Shown one piece after another: positions 38,901 to 47,309 of a stretch of 64,000 bases of DNA. The stretch covers positions 28,815,511 to 28,879,510 of the forward strand of contig OZ038434.1 of assembly GCA_964036275.1 (NCBI GenBank). Reading direction: 5' to 3'. Both the position numbers and the translations under genes were made by a program. The notes beneath the pieces are model-generated. The model did no database searches and had not been told where the DNA came from. It saw only the letters and a program-made list of their open reading frames with translations. This DNA comes from Litoditis marina (taxonomy: Eukaryota; Nematoda; Chromadorea; Rhabditida; Rhabditidae). The stretch's first letter is position 1, and each line of letters begins with the position of its first letter.

Positions 38901-41900
38901 AAGTGGGTGTTTGGAAAATGATTGTTAGTTTTGAGAATTATTATTTGGAGAGTAGGCGTGTCGTATTTTGTACGCTGAAAGCGGTTATCGTCGCTAATAA
39001 CAAGGTGTCTTACTTGTTGTTTACTAAACTACATCGTAACCATGCATTGAACGAGACTCGATGAAGGCAGGTGTGCTAAACTTGCGATTTACAACATTAC
39101 AATGTATGTCACAAGTTGGCTATAAAACGACCAAAACCGGACAAATGAATCATTTTAACACGAACAACGATTATGTCCAGTCGCTTAAGCAAACATTCTG
39201 GGTTCCTATTCACGTGCATGTCCGATTGCACTATAATTGAAACAGCGCAGATTCCCCAGATAAATATCCTAGTTGAGATTATTTATAACATTTTGAACAA
39301 TGACAAACTTTTCCTAACTTGTTCTGAGAGGGACACTTTGAAACCTGTTCTACCTCTCCTGTACGACATTTCAAGTATTCGCAGTCCAGATTTGGCGAGA
39401 AGACAACTCCGTCGCTTATCCCAGGATCACATAGAAGCAATTATAATTCCAGCATTAACAGCTTGTAACTTACAATTATGAGTGTTTTCATAGAATAAAC
39501 AATTTAATTAGTTGTAGTGGCTTCTTTTAACAATAAAAAATAATACCCGCCGCAACTTGCGGATAGCAACCACCACTACACTACACCACAACACATTTGT
39601 TTTTCAAAGTTGGACGAAAGTGTGACATATGGAGAGTATAAAAGGGGACAATGAGCACCAAACCGCCAAATAACCTAGTGATTGCGTTAAGACCACTTAC
39701 AGAAGCCAGCCCTCAATTTAATCTCCCAGCGCAGAATATTACGGCATTTCCGAATACAGCTTCTACTTTTTGTGACTTGAGAAGATGAAAACAACCGGAA
39801 AATATATGCTTGCCCCTCTGAATGAGGATGAGAAACATATAGCATTTCTGAAACAGAGAATGTCCGATATACTACATAGCACAACTCTCGCCGACTACGA
39901 AAAAGTTGCACTTTATGAAGATGCGATGGCTCGGTTGCGAGGTTTTCTAGAATCTATTGATGTTCCATCAACTGTCCGAATCGAACAGCCGCCTTCGAAC
40001 GATGTCGTACCAGCATACACATTACCTACTAAAGATAAGAACTTCTGGAAGATATTTGAAGGGATTCGCACGAACGATAGGCAAGAAATTGTGCTGGATG
40101 GCCGAGTCATAGAAAGATCCAACATAAATACCAACTCGGATTATGCAATGTACAAAACTGATTTCATTCCGTATGGTTATGAGGAGTTTTACAATCACGT
40201 GCGAAGCAAAGTGAATTACGACATTCAGCCAATAGCGGAAAAGGAAGAAAAACCTATTAAATTGGAAATGTTGGCCGAATCTGAGCACGATGAGAACGAA
40301 AATTACGATACAGCTTCGGATAAAAGTGCCGACCAGTGGACTCCGGTAGTCTCAAGAAGCGCCAGGAGAAAAATGACTAAAACAAACGTTTCCGCCGATA
40401 GAGTTTATGGAGTTCCGGCGCCAGCTCCCATGTCCAGGCGAACCCGCCAGCAAGGAACCGGAAGGAGAAGATTGTATATAAAATTGTGGACTTTGTAATA
40501 AAATTATCAACCTAAAAAACTTTTGTTTTGTGCGCAACACACCGCGTGTCTTTATTACCAATACTACGAATTCCAAGAAAATACTGCACGTTGTTAAACG
40601 CATTACGGAATCACGTTTGGTGACTCCATTAAATGCTTTAGAGTTTGTAGTTAAAATTGGATGTGTTGTGTTGTGTTGTTCAATAATATAGATACTCTTT
40701 TAGAAGGTGATCAATAATTACACCAGTGCTGGGAATTCCGAGATGATACTTCATTAAAGTACACAAATGTCAACAAAAGTAAGGAAGTTTTCCCGTTAAA
40801 GTATAAAAATTTTGGAACAAAGTATGAAAATGGCAAGAAATTACGGTCCCTATTTACAACACTTGTTGTTACCGGTTACAGGCGTACATTTGCTCGTCAC
40901 ACTACGTGTAACACGTGAAAACCTGAACTAAATACGTATGTCGACGATTTTTCCAACCAGTCAGTTTAGTACCCAAGTTAAAGGTGCATTCTGGTTGTAA
41001 ACCGACAAAGTTTTGAAATTTTTTTTAGGAAAACACAGAAAATGCTTTCTTGTTGTGAAACATGTGCAATGTGTGATCCGTATAAGTTTAGGTAATATTA
41101 TATTAACAATATAACGTATATACTGCGTATTGCAGCTTGTCGGCATAGTTAATTTTGATTGCGTTATGGGTCTCGCCGCGCCCGGTATTTGCTATACACA
41201 GTCCTTTAAAAATTGCATCACAAATCGGGAATCTCGGGTGTTTTTCATGTTTCATGTAGAGTAGAATGCAGCTTTTTTTCGATATCTGTAACTCACGCGT
41301 GTTTAATTTTACATGGAAGGCTGTACAGGACACCTACATTTACATGGCACACCACGTGTAACACGTGAAAACGTTATCTAAGTACGTATGTTGGATAACC
41401 CCATCCGGTTTAATTACCCAAGTTTGAGGTAGGTTGATGGATGCCATCTTTCCTGTTAAAACACATGTCACGTGTGAACCGAATAAACTGTACTTGGAAG
41501 TTATAACCCCCATGAGGCTTTAAAACCCCTCGTTTTCTATTCTGAGCAGCCTGGTGCCTGGCACCTGTTGCACTAATATAAACAAACTATAGTTGCGCAG
41601 CCAGCGGATACAAGTCAATACAAATCAATAACTTTAATATGTTGTCAACCGAAGTACATTGAACCAGTTACGCGTCGCAGATATACTTCTACACTACGCG
41701 ATAAGGCTTACAAATGCGCCGCGCCCACCATTCAATTATCGATATGCATAAAGTATTGCGAAATACTCCGGTTCTGGAAAATTCCTTGGAAAAGAGCCAA
41801 GAAAGAAACGTGAGAGAACGTGTGGACACGTGTAGAAACGTGCGATAAAACTTGAGAAAAACTTTTTCCTTAAGAATTAACGTTATACTGTACCTAGGTT

Positions 41901-42291
41901 ACTGTACCTAGGTTACTGTATGTTGCCGGCTGGCTGCGCGCTGGGTGCAGCCGCGCCCTAGGCTCCGCCCCTTTTGGTTCCTTCACGGACAGGTCTACTA
42001 CTGACCAATTCCGTTCTTTAATGTGAGTTGCAGGCAGATGAGTTAGGTCTGACCCTTCTGGCTCAAAAATATTAAGAAATCAAAGAGAAAGTTGACAATC
42101 TGAGTCAATCAATATTTCTGCATTTGCCCTCTCTGTGATGTGAAAACATTGAGGTGAAATTCAATAATGCTCTCGAAAATAAATAATATTCTCTATGCTC
42201 AGTGTTTAGAATTGTCTGCCAATTATCGAGTAGCTGATTATTGTCATCATTATTATTATTATCACTATTATCATTATTATAATTACTATTA

Positions 42292-42335
<44 letters not shown>

Positions 42336-43209
42336 TTTGTTATCAAAATAATCAATATTCTCTCTCAGGAACGTCCAATCGTGGAAAGAAGTCCCCCGGT
42401 GGAAGAAGATGAACCAGATCCGTTGGATATCGATTTAATACAATTGGATGAGGACTGGTGAGTAGCGGCAACCGGTAATTTCACTAGCAAAAAGTAGAAA
42501 GCTCACGTTAAACACGTGCAGAAGTTTGAGTATGATATCGTGCTGAACATCACGTAATTCTGATGTGTTTCTCACGTCTTACGAGAAGCGGCAACCGGTA
42601 ATTTCAGTAGGACGAAGTTTACGTCAATTTTGAGGGAACTCTAGCAATTGCTAACTATGCCAGGGTAAAGTGGTGAGCGTCCGGCTGTCGCTGCGTATGA
42701 TCCGGGCTCGATTCTCACCCGCCGCGGTAACAAAGCTCACCCATGCGTTCAACCTCACGCCCTACACACAGTTTTTCTACGTTCGATATCGATATTGTAT
42801 AAAAATTCAGTATGAAGTTTAAAAAAGTATGAAATGGTCAAATTCCTTTCTTATCTACCTGATTGTGTCCATCAGCACCGTTCCACACACGGTGACGTTA
42901 ATCCAACCGTTTGTTGGTAATCTAACCGTATTTCGATTACCCTCTTTGGGTTACCTGAATAGATGAACTGAAAGTACTTCAGGTTATCAAGCGGTCACTT
43001 ATGCAGGCAACCGGGAAGTAGGGCTATCAAAAACCGATCAGCTCACCAGTCGGTTACCCGGATGAATCTATTATTCACCGTTTCTTTTCAGCACCGTTCC
43101 GCACGGCGACGACGACCTTATCTTCGAGGATTTCACGCGATCCCGTCTCCACGCGAACGAATCAACGGACGACGCGGCTGCCACCCAACTGTCCTCGAGT
43201 CTCATCTGA
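26954..43209 (+). CDS. arr-1: Arrestin, ARR-1 orthologue (14 exons)
   Basis: This adaptor binds phosphorylated G-protein-coupled receptors, uncouples them and links them to endocytosis. Exons: 26954-27006, 27530-27621, 27887-27933, 28278-28376, 28660-28797, 29185-29285, 29638-29779, 31153-31230, 31812-31891, 32423-32566, 32829-32880, 32982-33101, 42369-42457, 43092-43209. They sum to 1353 nt: 450 codons plus TGA. The first exon was chosen because it reads ..DEDKKAGT and splices in phase (AG|A) to [11 protein letters not shown]. Arrestin landmarks include [37 protein letters not shown] and [11 protein letters not shown]. The tail has a clathrin box LIQLD (405-409) and an FxxFxxxR AP2 motif FEDFTRSR (423-430). 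The intron-12 donor (GTTGGT) is weak, and that intron holds an 8.8-kb palindromic element. The reading frame is intact throughout, so the gene is probably functional. Confidence 0.95.
30108..30361. repeat. 127-bp tandem duplication in arr-1 intron 7
   Basis: Two nearly identical 127-bp units (30108-30234 and 30235-30361) each begin CCTTTTATTTTCTACTTTTC and contain CACGTGTTCACTTGCGATTG. Only a few mismatches separate them, which suggests a recent duplication. Confidence 0.9.
30955..31135. repeat. GA microsatellite immediately before arr-1 exon 8
   Basis: This is a purine tract (GAGAGA and GGGAGGGAAAGAA units) ending about 20 bp before the exon-8 acceptor region at 31153. Frames through it are artefacts. 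Confidence 0.85.
33228..33233. repeat. Left 6-bp target site duplication (GACCAA)
   Basis: GACCAA directly precedes AGTAGTAG, and the same six bases follow CTACTACT at 42003-42008. This defines the insertion ends to the base. Confidence 0.85.
34758..35471 (-). CDS. Element-encoded 237-aa protein, left-arm copy
   Basis: This is an intronless ORF in the left arm, transcribed toward the element end. The N-terminal ~60 residues look helical ([10 protein letters not shown].., [20 protein letters not shown]). A middle block follows ([14 protein letters not shown], then [17 protein letters not shown] at about 126-142), then an acidic stretch ([11 protein letters not shown], about 165-175), and a basic C-terminus ([27 protein letters not shown]). 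The start is [10 protein letters not shown] helical start followed by a long linker and a basic tail resembles, from memory, a conserved uncharacterised Polinton protein; function is unknown. A TATA box is at 35611-35620. Its stop codon overlaps an AATAAA signal, as in the right arm. It differs from the right-arm copy at eight residues (for example S21, P62, K79, L118). Not broken. Confidence 0.75.
   Translation of the reverse strand: MKTTGKYMLAPLNEDEKHIASLKQRMSDILHSTTLADYEKVALYEDAMARLRGFLESIDVPPTVRIEQPPSNDVVPAYKLPTKDKNFWKIFEGIRTNDRQEIVLDGRVIERSNINTNLDYAMYKTDFMPYGYEEFYNHVRSKMNYDIQPIAEKEKKPIKLEMLAESEHDENENYDTASDKSADQWTPVVSRSARRKMTKTNVSADRVYGVPAPAPMSRRTRQKGTGRRRLYIKLWTL
35611..35620 (-). promoter_or_regulatory. 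TATA box upstream of left 237-aa gene
   Basis: GTATAAAAGG on the minus strand lies 140 bp upstream of the ATG. The mirror copy is at 39636-39645. Confidence 0.55.
35775..36083 (-). CDS. Element-encoded 102-aa protein, left-arm copy
   Basis: This intronless ORF starts [13 protein letters not shown] and ends [10 protein letters not shown]. The central part ([17 protein letters not shown], then [14 protein letters not shown]) is amphipathic-helical and is followed by an Arg-rich segment ([11 protein letters not shown]) and a hydrophobic end. From memory its order of features resembles a small conserved protein found in many Polinton-type elements, but I could not test that. It is identical at the protein level to the right-arm copy, although the arms differ elsewhere. 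A TATA box (CTATAAAACG, minus strand) lies at 36127-36136, about 45 bp upstream, and an AATAAA signal on the minus strand at 35757-35762. It lies upstream of, and in the same direction as, the 237-aa gene. Confidence 0.7.
   Translation of the reverse strand: MSSRLSKHSGFLFTCMSDCTIIETAQIPQINILVEIIYNILNNDKLFLTCSERDTLKPVLPLLYDISSIRSPDLARRQLRRLSQDHIEAIIIPALTACNLQL
36127..36136 (-). promoter_or_regulatory. TATA box upstream of left 102-aa gene
   Basis: CTATAAAACG on the minus strand lies about 45 bp from the ATG, a normal core-promoter distance with a short 5'UTR. The mirror copy is at 39119-39128. Confidence 0.6.
36425..37285. repeat. Tandem array of ~100-bp units, left arm
   Basis: About eight to nine units share GTGTGTACCCACACTTTTCC, TTGCTAGGCCACCCCCTGGG and TACATGAAAGTTACTTTTTC. 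Spacing alternates between about 98 and 107 bp, because some units carry an extra GGCATCATTTGA block. Frames through the array repeat the same peptide and are not genes. Confidence 0.9.
37531..37722. other. Unique central spacer of the palindrome
   Basis: About 190 bp between the arms has no self-complementary partner. The inner arm ends carry CTGCGGTGCGGAGC-type sequence. No ORF of note crosses it. It includes TGCATAACAATCAACTGAGT and AACGCGGGAAAACTGAGTCA. Confidence 0.75.
37968..38830. repeat. Tandem array of ~100-bp units, right arm
   Basis: This is the inverted counterpart of 36425-37285 with the same unit order and the same long and short unit variants. Small differences include a missing base near 38323 and a changed base near 38132. 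Confidence 0.9.
39119..39128 (+). promoter_or_regulatory. TATA box upstream of right 102-aa gene
   Basis: CTATAAAACG lies about 45 bp before the ATG at 39173. It mirrors 36127-36136. Confidence 0.6.
39173..39481 (+). CDS. Element-encoded 102-aa protein, right-arm copy
   Basis: The predicted protein is identical to the left-arm copy at 35775-36083. The ORF runs ATG to TGA without interruption, with AATAAA at 39494-39499 just after the stop and a TATA box about 45 bp upstream. Direction is outward, toward the nearer element end. The 237-aa gene follows about 300 bp downstream on the same strand. Function unknown; see the left copy for protein features. Confidence 0.7.
   Translation: MSSRLSKHSGFLFTCMSDCTIIETAQIPQINILVEIIYNILNNDKLFLTCSERDTLKPVLPLLYDISSIRSPDLARRQLRRLSQDHIEAIIIPALTACNLQL
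39636..39645 (+). promoter_or_regulatory. TATA box upstream of right 237-aa gene
   Basis: GTATAAAAGG lies 140 bp before the ATG at 39785 and follows a CATATGGAGA sequence that is also mirrored. Confidence 0.55.
39785..40498 (+). CDS. Element-encoded 237-aa protein, right-arm copy
   Basis: The ORF is complete and collinear with the left-arm copy. It differs at eight residues: F21, S62, T79, S118, I128, V143, E155 and Q224 here versus S, P, K, L, M, M, K and K there. The stop TAA at 40496-40498 overlaps AATAAA (40497-40502), a very compact, virus-like 3' end. Both copies remain open although eight replacements have accumulated, so at least one was probably under constraint until recently. Function unknown. 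Confidence 0.75.
   Translation: MKTTGKYMLAPLNEDEKHIAFLKQRMSDILHSTTLADYEKVALYEDAMARLRGFLESIDVPSTVRIEQPPSNDVVPAYTLPTKDKNFWKIFEGIRTNDRQEIVLDGRVIERSNINTNSDYAMYKTDFIPYGYEEFYNHVRSKVNYDIQPIAEKEEKPIKLEMLAESEHDENENYDTASDKSADQWTPVVSRSARRKMTKTNVSADRVYGVPAPAPMSRRTRQQGTGRRRLYIKLWTL
42003..42008. repeat. Right 6-bp target site duplication (GACCAA)
   Basis: GACCAA follows the terminal CTACTACT and matches 33228-33233. Confidence 0.85.
42240..42345. repeat. TTA/ATT trinucleotide microsatellite in arr-1 intron 12
   Basis: Repeated ATT/ATC triplets lie just before exon 13 (42369). The Tyr-rich open frame over this tract is an artefact. Confidence 0.9.
42662..42720 (+). repeat. tRNA-like (SINE-like) fragment in arr-1 intron 13
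   Basis: AAAGTGGTGAGCGTCCGGC resembles a degenerate A box with D-arm, and GGGCTCGATTCTC resembles a B box. It does not fold as a tRNA. Confidence 0.35.
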
Positions 43210-44149
43210 ATCCACGAAACTTGACCATTTCATGACACTTAATGACTTCGTTAACGTGTTTCAGGTGTCACGTGAATGAATGAAAACACCAAACAATGAC
43301 GGCATTCACGTGCGTTTCGCGTGAGTCACGTTTCACGTGAACGTAAGGGAGAGTGAGCTGATTTGCGTCCTACTCGGATGCAGACATTTTTTTTTGCACG
43401 TATTGGAGGCGGCTTAACTTGCGAATAGTGTTTCGAGCTGCTTTCACGAGTAACACGACCAGTTTCTATCTGGTGTACCACGAAATTCCTACGTGAAACG
43501 CAATTTGACGTCATTTCACACGTGCTTCCACTTTTTTGATGTGTTGCGTACATATCTTGCCTTTGTATCATTAGTAGTTGCGCGGGCCGTGGCAAACAAA
43601 GTCATACTAGTAATGATGATCTGTGTAACATTTTTATCTTTAGTTGGAAGTTCGCTGAAAATAGACAAACTCAAAGACTTAAAGTTTAGTATAGGAACAC
43701 AAAATCTTTGCCTCGGCGCAAATTTTATGTGAAAAAATTCCAATGTTCTTCAAATGAGTAAGGCAAAAGGCAAAATGCTTCGAAACTGTGTTTTTCACCG
43801 TTTTTTTTCAATTGATTCGTAGAAGGATCTGTTCTGCATTAATTTGTGATATTTGTGTGTTTCGTTTGTAACATATTTTGGCTTACCTACTGCTCTAGTA
43901 AATTACGATGTTTAACCGTCAACTGAATATTGAACTTAATCAACTCCTCTAGAACTCGTTTTTTTGTATTTACTACAATAAAATCGAGTTAGAACTAGGA
44001 ATCTGAAATAATGTGATTCAAATCACAAATTCACTAATCTCTTTGGGAAGTAAAATAAGGGGTAACATCCTATTACTTTTGTTCAACCAACTTGTATGCT
44101 ACGGTATTCTCGTGTGTGTTTTTATTTATTCTGTGAACAATTAAAGTAG

Positions 44150-44275
44150 TGTATACTAGAAGTAAACTGTGTCACGTAAAGTTAGCTTTCTGATGAGGAA
44201 ACGTGCATTTTGTCATTGCACGTTTCTGAGTTCTGAGGTGTTAAACATGTTTCACGTGACTGTGTAATTAACGAA
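44150..44275 (-). repeat. CACGTGA-ended dispersed repeat, minus orientation
   Basis: On the minus strand: CACAGTCACGTGAAACATGT, AACTCAGAAACGTGCAATGA and GAAAGCTAACTTTACGTGAC. The flanking AGTGTATACTAGAAG on the plus strand resembles the outer end seen at 47153-47290. Confidence 0.65.
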
Positions 44276-44989
44276 CAGTGTAGCTGGTCTTATAGCGGTG
44301 TTTCGTGAAATGTTCGAAACTGATTTCTCTTAGTTTCGAATAATTTCTATTTTCCAAATTCATAGTTCCCGCCCAACGAATTGCATAATTGTATTTTCCT
44401 TGTATTTTTTGCGTATTCAAAACATATCCGTCAGTTGTTCTACTGTTTATAATGAAAGTTTCAAAATTCGCAATGTTTATTTTAATTTTTTTGCGTTTTG
44501 ATGAACGGAGAAAAATAATCTAGAAAACATAAATTTTGCAAAAAGTTTTTCAGTTCTGTTAATAAGAGGGAATAACCGCTAACTAAAAACTGTGTTTTTC
44601 ACTAATATGAATATATTCATGATCACTAGAAGTTCCATGGGCACGTCGCCAATTAGTATTTACTAGAATTTGGGATTTTTGAGGAAAGATTTTTGCCTTC
44701 TTTCAGGTGACTATGAGTGAGTTTTCTAGCTTCGAGCGTCTGAAAAATAGCTTTACTCATCAATAAAAGTTTAAACGATCTAGTCAAGCCTTGTGTTTCT
44801 GAGAGTTCGGGATCTGTAAATTTGTTCATTTACAGATCCGTGCAAAACTACTGCATATTAAAACCACTGTGGATGTGGAACTGTTCAAGGTACAATTTAG
44901 TTTATTTGAAGGACCAGTGCTGGAGTTCCAATCGTTCCCACCAAAACTTCGGCAACATGCCAAGAAAAATGCCATGCCGGTTTCCCCTG

Positions 44990-45235
44990 TGTTAAAGGAC
45001 GCCAGACACCAACATAGAGGAATCAAGTGCTGACCCACGAGGAATTGAGTTCTGTCCCTTGAAATTTTGTACAACCATCTAACTTCTCCTCATTGCGTTA
45101 TGTCTACCGCACAGCGCGCTACGCTTATGTATACTAATTATTGAAAGCGCCATAATAACTATTAAAAGCGCTATGCTAACTTCTAGCCGCGACATTGATG
45201 CATTATTCCACTTTAATAAAACTGTAATATTTTGT
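44990..45235. repeat. Dispersed repeat shared with 57240-57470
   Basis: Both places read AAAGGACGCCAGACA.CAACAT, then TTGTACAACC, CTCCTCATT, ATGTCT, GCGCTATGCTAA, and end CCACTTTAATAAAACTGTA. Divergence is moderate. No coding capacity is evident. Confidence 0.7.
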
Positions 45236-46061
45236 AAATGAAAGTCTCACTGGGAATGGCAAGAGTTACACCTTGAGTGCACACTCTTGTGTTTGATAGG
45301 TTGAACAGTTCGCTTTAGGGAGCGACAGAATAGCGCGCAGCGCGGAGCGCTGCGCAGATTAGTTTTTGATCTCAAAATTGCGGAATTTCAGAATGCCATT
45401 TTGCCATTTAATGCCATTTTTTCAAAAACTCCCGAACGGATTTTTGAGATTTTGACAGAGAGAGACTGAGGAGAAAAGGCTCTATCATTGAGATATTCGA
45501 TATGTGATGTGCGACTAGTGATCTACAGTTATTTTTAAACTTGTCTCGCAAAAATGGCTTCCGACAGCAGCCGCGTGCCGGCCGCAAAACCGACGAAGTT
45601 AACCGATTCGTCTGAAATTTGGAATATAGTTAGAAACAGCAGAGTTTATGTGTAGATCTGAAATCTTGGAGCAATCGGTAAACATTGAGCTATTTTATGG
45701 TCCTAGAAACATTGCTCTTAGCTGCTTTGACAGTTACTTCTAGATGTGTGGAGTGTGCGCAGTGAGCTGTTGCTTCGCTTTTTGGTATAGTTTATTTCAC
45801 CCATCGATAGTAGTCAGCCATGCTGGCCGAGCGCACCCTATATTGTAGGCAATTGATCTGGCAGCTTGCCAGTCTTTTCATTTCAAATAAAATTTCGAAA
45901 AGTGGTCATTTTAGCCCTTTTGCAATTTTTCTGCTCTCAAAAGGTTACCACGTAATCGGGGAGTAATTTAAACAACTTTTTGTGCCATAAAACTAGCTTT
46001 GAAAATCGGTCAGAAAAGATGATTGGATATCACTGTTTCTATTTTCGGCCTTCACGTTCGG

Positions 46062-46116
46062 ATGGCCGGCTGCTTGTGGGCACCGCGCCGCCTATCAGAG
46101 CTGAGTTCGATACCCA
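46062..46116 (+). repeat. tRNA-like (SINE-like) fragment
   Basis: GATGGCCGGCTGC.. followed by CTGAGTTCGATACCC resembles the A and B boxes of a tRNA-derived repeat. Stems are incomplete. Confidence 0.35.
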
Positions 46117-46253
46117 GCTTATGCAACAATTTTGATTAGGCTGGTGCTGTTGGAAACTTTGTCAACTTTCCAACACAATTGACTCCGCCCATTAAAATGT
46201 ACTGTAACTGGCTTCTATCGATGGTTGAAACCAACTATAGTTTGAATAGATTT

Positions 46254-46750
46254 AAATAAATTGGAAAAGCAATTGTGCTAATCTGTAGAGATCCTGACTC
46301 CATAAAAAAGGTTAATCGAACAAAAACAAAAATGGTGTCCGTGAAAGGACTCGAACCCTCGGTCAACTAGACTGTAGTGCGCTGCTTTGCCGACTGAGCC
46401 AAATCGCCAAGAGGAGAGGAAGGAATGAACGGCACAACACGTGCGCTGCCCGAAGTCAAGGATAATATCCTTGACTTAACCGTGATATTATCACGGTTTC
46501 TGAGAGAATGCTTACTAACCAAACTTGTAACGCAGTTTTTGTATTTTAAACATCGAATAAGTGTGTGTGTGTGTGTGTGTGTGTGAATAGATTAACATTT
46601 ATTGGAAAAGCAATTGTCCTAATCTGTAGAGATCCTGGCTCCATTAAAAGATTAAAAGGGGCAGTAGTGCGCTGCTTCCCCGATTCGACCAAATAGCCAC
46701 TGAGAAGGAAAGCAAAGGACAGTGCCACACGTGGGCTGCCCGAAATCACG
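46254..46750. repeat. Pair of diverged direct repeats, one carrying a tRNA-like unit
   Basis: The block beginning TTGGAAAAGCAATTGTGCTA (46261) recurs at 46602 with TTGGAAAAGCAATTGTCCTA. Both continue with ATCTGTAGAGATCCTG.CTCC, a TAGTGCGCTGCTT block and a GTG.GCTGCCCGAA block. A (GT)n run at 46561-46585 separates them. The second copy has lost the B-box portion. Confidence 0.7.
46334..46408 (-). pseudogene. tRNA pseudogene or tRNA-derived SINE head
   Basis: The minus strand has an intact A box (TGGCTCAGTCGG) and B box (GGTTCGAGTCC), spaced as in a tRNA, and a 7-base anticodon-like loop reading AGT in the anticodon position. The acceptor stem (GGCGATT against GGACACC) has mismatches and the anticodon stem pairs over only about three bases. 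I therefore call it non-functional. Confidence 0.5.
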
Positions 46751-47152
46751 GATTGATTATGGTTCCGGGTAGAAATAGAAAAGGAACCAAACTTGTAACG
46801 CAGTTCATGTTTTACAAATCAACAAAGTTTCACCTGTTCAGTTGAATAAACTTTCAAAAAGCAATAATTGATTAGATGTCTTCATTTCATTACTATTAAT
46901 TCATTATTACATTCGGAAATATAGAAAAAGAGGTTTATTTGTATAAAAAAACGAATGTAAGATGAAAAACGATTAGCTTTTGAGATTGAACTGCATGGAA
47001 TGTAGAAAAGGAGGTCAATAACTCGAGAGGGAAATGAAAAATCTAGTCTCGCAATTTTCATTATCATCCTGAGAAACTGAATCAGAAAATAAGTGCTCAA
47101 CCTTTGAGAACATTCCGCTAACACCAAAACCCTATCTGAAACAAAAATTAGC

Positions 47153-47290
47153 TATACTGTCAATCAATCGCACAGTCACGTGAAACATGTTAACACAGCA
47201 GAACTCACAAACGTGAAGAGGAAGACAAAGTGCACCATTCCTCATTAGAATGCTAACTTCACGTGAATATTCAATTCTCTAGTGTATTGT
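47153..47290 (+). repeat. CACGTGA-ended dispersed repeat, best copy
   Basis: It reads TATACTGTCAATCAATCGCA, then CAGTCACGTGAAACATGTTA, and ends GCTAACTTCACGTGAATATTC and CTAGTGTAT. Near-terminal TCACGTGAA and TTCACGTGA are inverted. It abuts the 5' break of the RTE fragment. Confidence 0.75.
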
Positions 47291-47309
47291 GTAAGAAACA
47301 AAATAACTC

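Larger units (their letters stand above)
33234..42002. mobile_element. 8769-bp palindromic Maverick/Polinton-like element, non-autonomous
   Basis: The whole insertion is two inverted arms, 33234-37530 and 37723-42002, around a unique spacer of about 190 bp. Arms appear about 98% identical where compared. The right arm lacks about 20 bp present near 33494-33514. Ends are AGTAGTAGACC and its complement, flanked by a 6-bp target duplication. A 6-bp duplication with AG-type ends is the published hallmark of Polintons/Mavericks. Each arm, from the end inwards, holds a repeated GTAACCTAGGTACA motif, CACGTG-rich sequence, a 237-codon gene, a 102-codon gene and an array of ~100-bp repeats. No DNA polymerase B, integrase, ATPase, protease or capsid gene is visible, so mobilisation would need functions from elsewhere. 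Family assignment is inference from ends, duplication and ORF character. Alternative: another fold-back transposon family with 6-bp duplications. Confidence 0.75.
43210..47152. other. Intergenic region between arr-1 and the RTE fragment
   Basis: The first ~780 bp is probably arr-1 3'UTR plus flank: the first clear AATAAA after the stop is at 43977-43982. CACGTG words cluster at about 43245-43345. Beyond that I see repeats (44150-44275, 44990-45235, 46062-46116, 46254-46750) and AT-rich DNA with no gene. Confidence 0.55.

Noticed and set aside
41995..42060. Extra arr-1 exon after GTTGCAG at 42033
   Set aside because: The following frame has no arrestin similarity. Exon 12 joins exon 13 at 42369 in phase without it.
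42167..42412. Tyr-rich open frame
   Set aside because: It is a translation of the TTA/ATT microsatellite that reads into the real arr-1 exon 13 in another frame.
46334..46408. Functional tRNA-Thr (AGT)
   Set aside because: The acceptor and anticodon stems have several mismatches. Only the internal promoter boxes are good.
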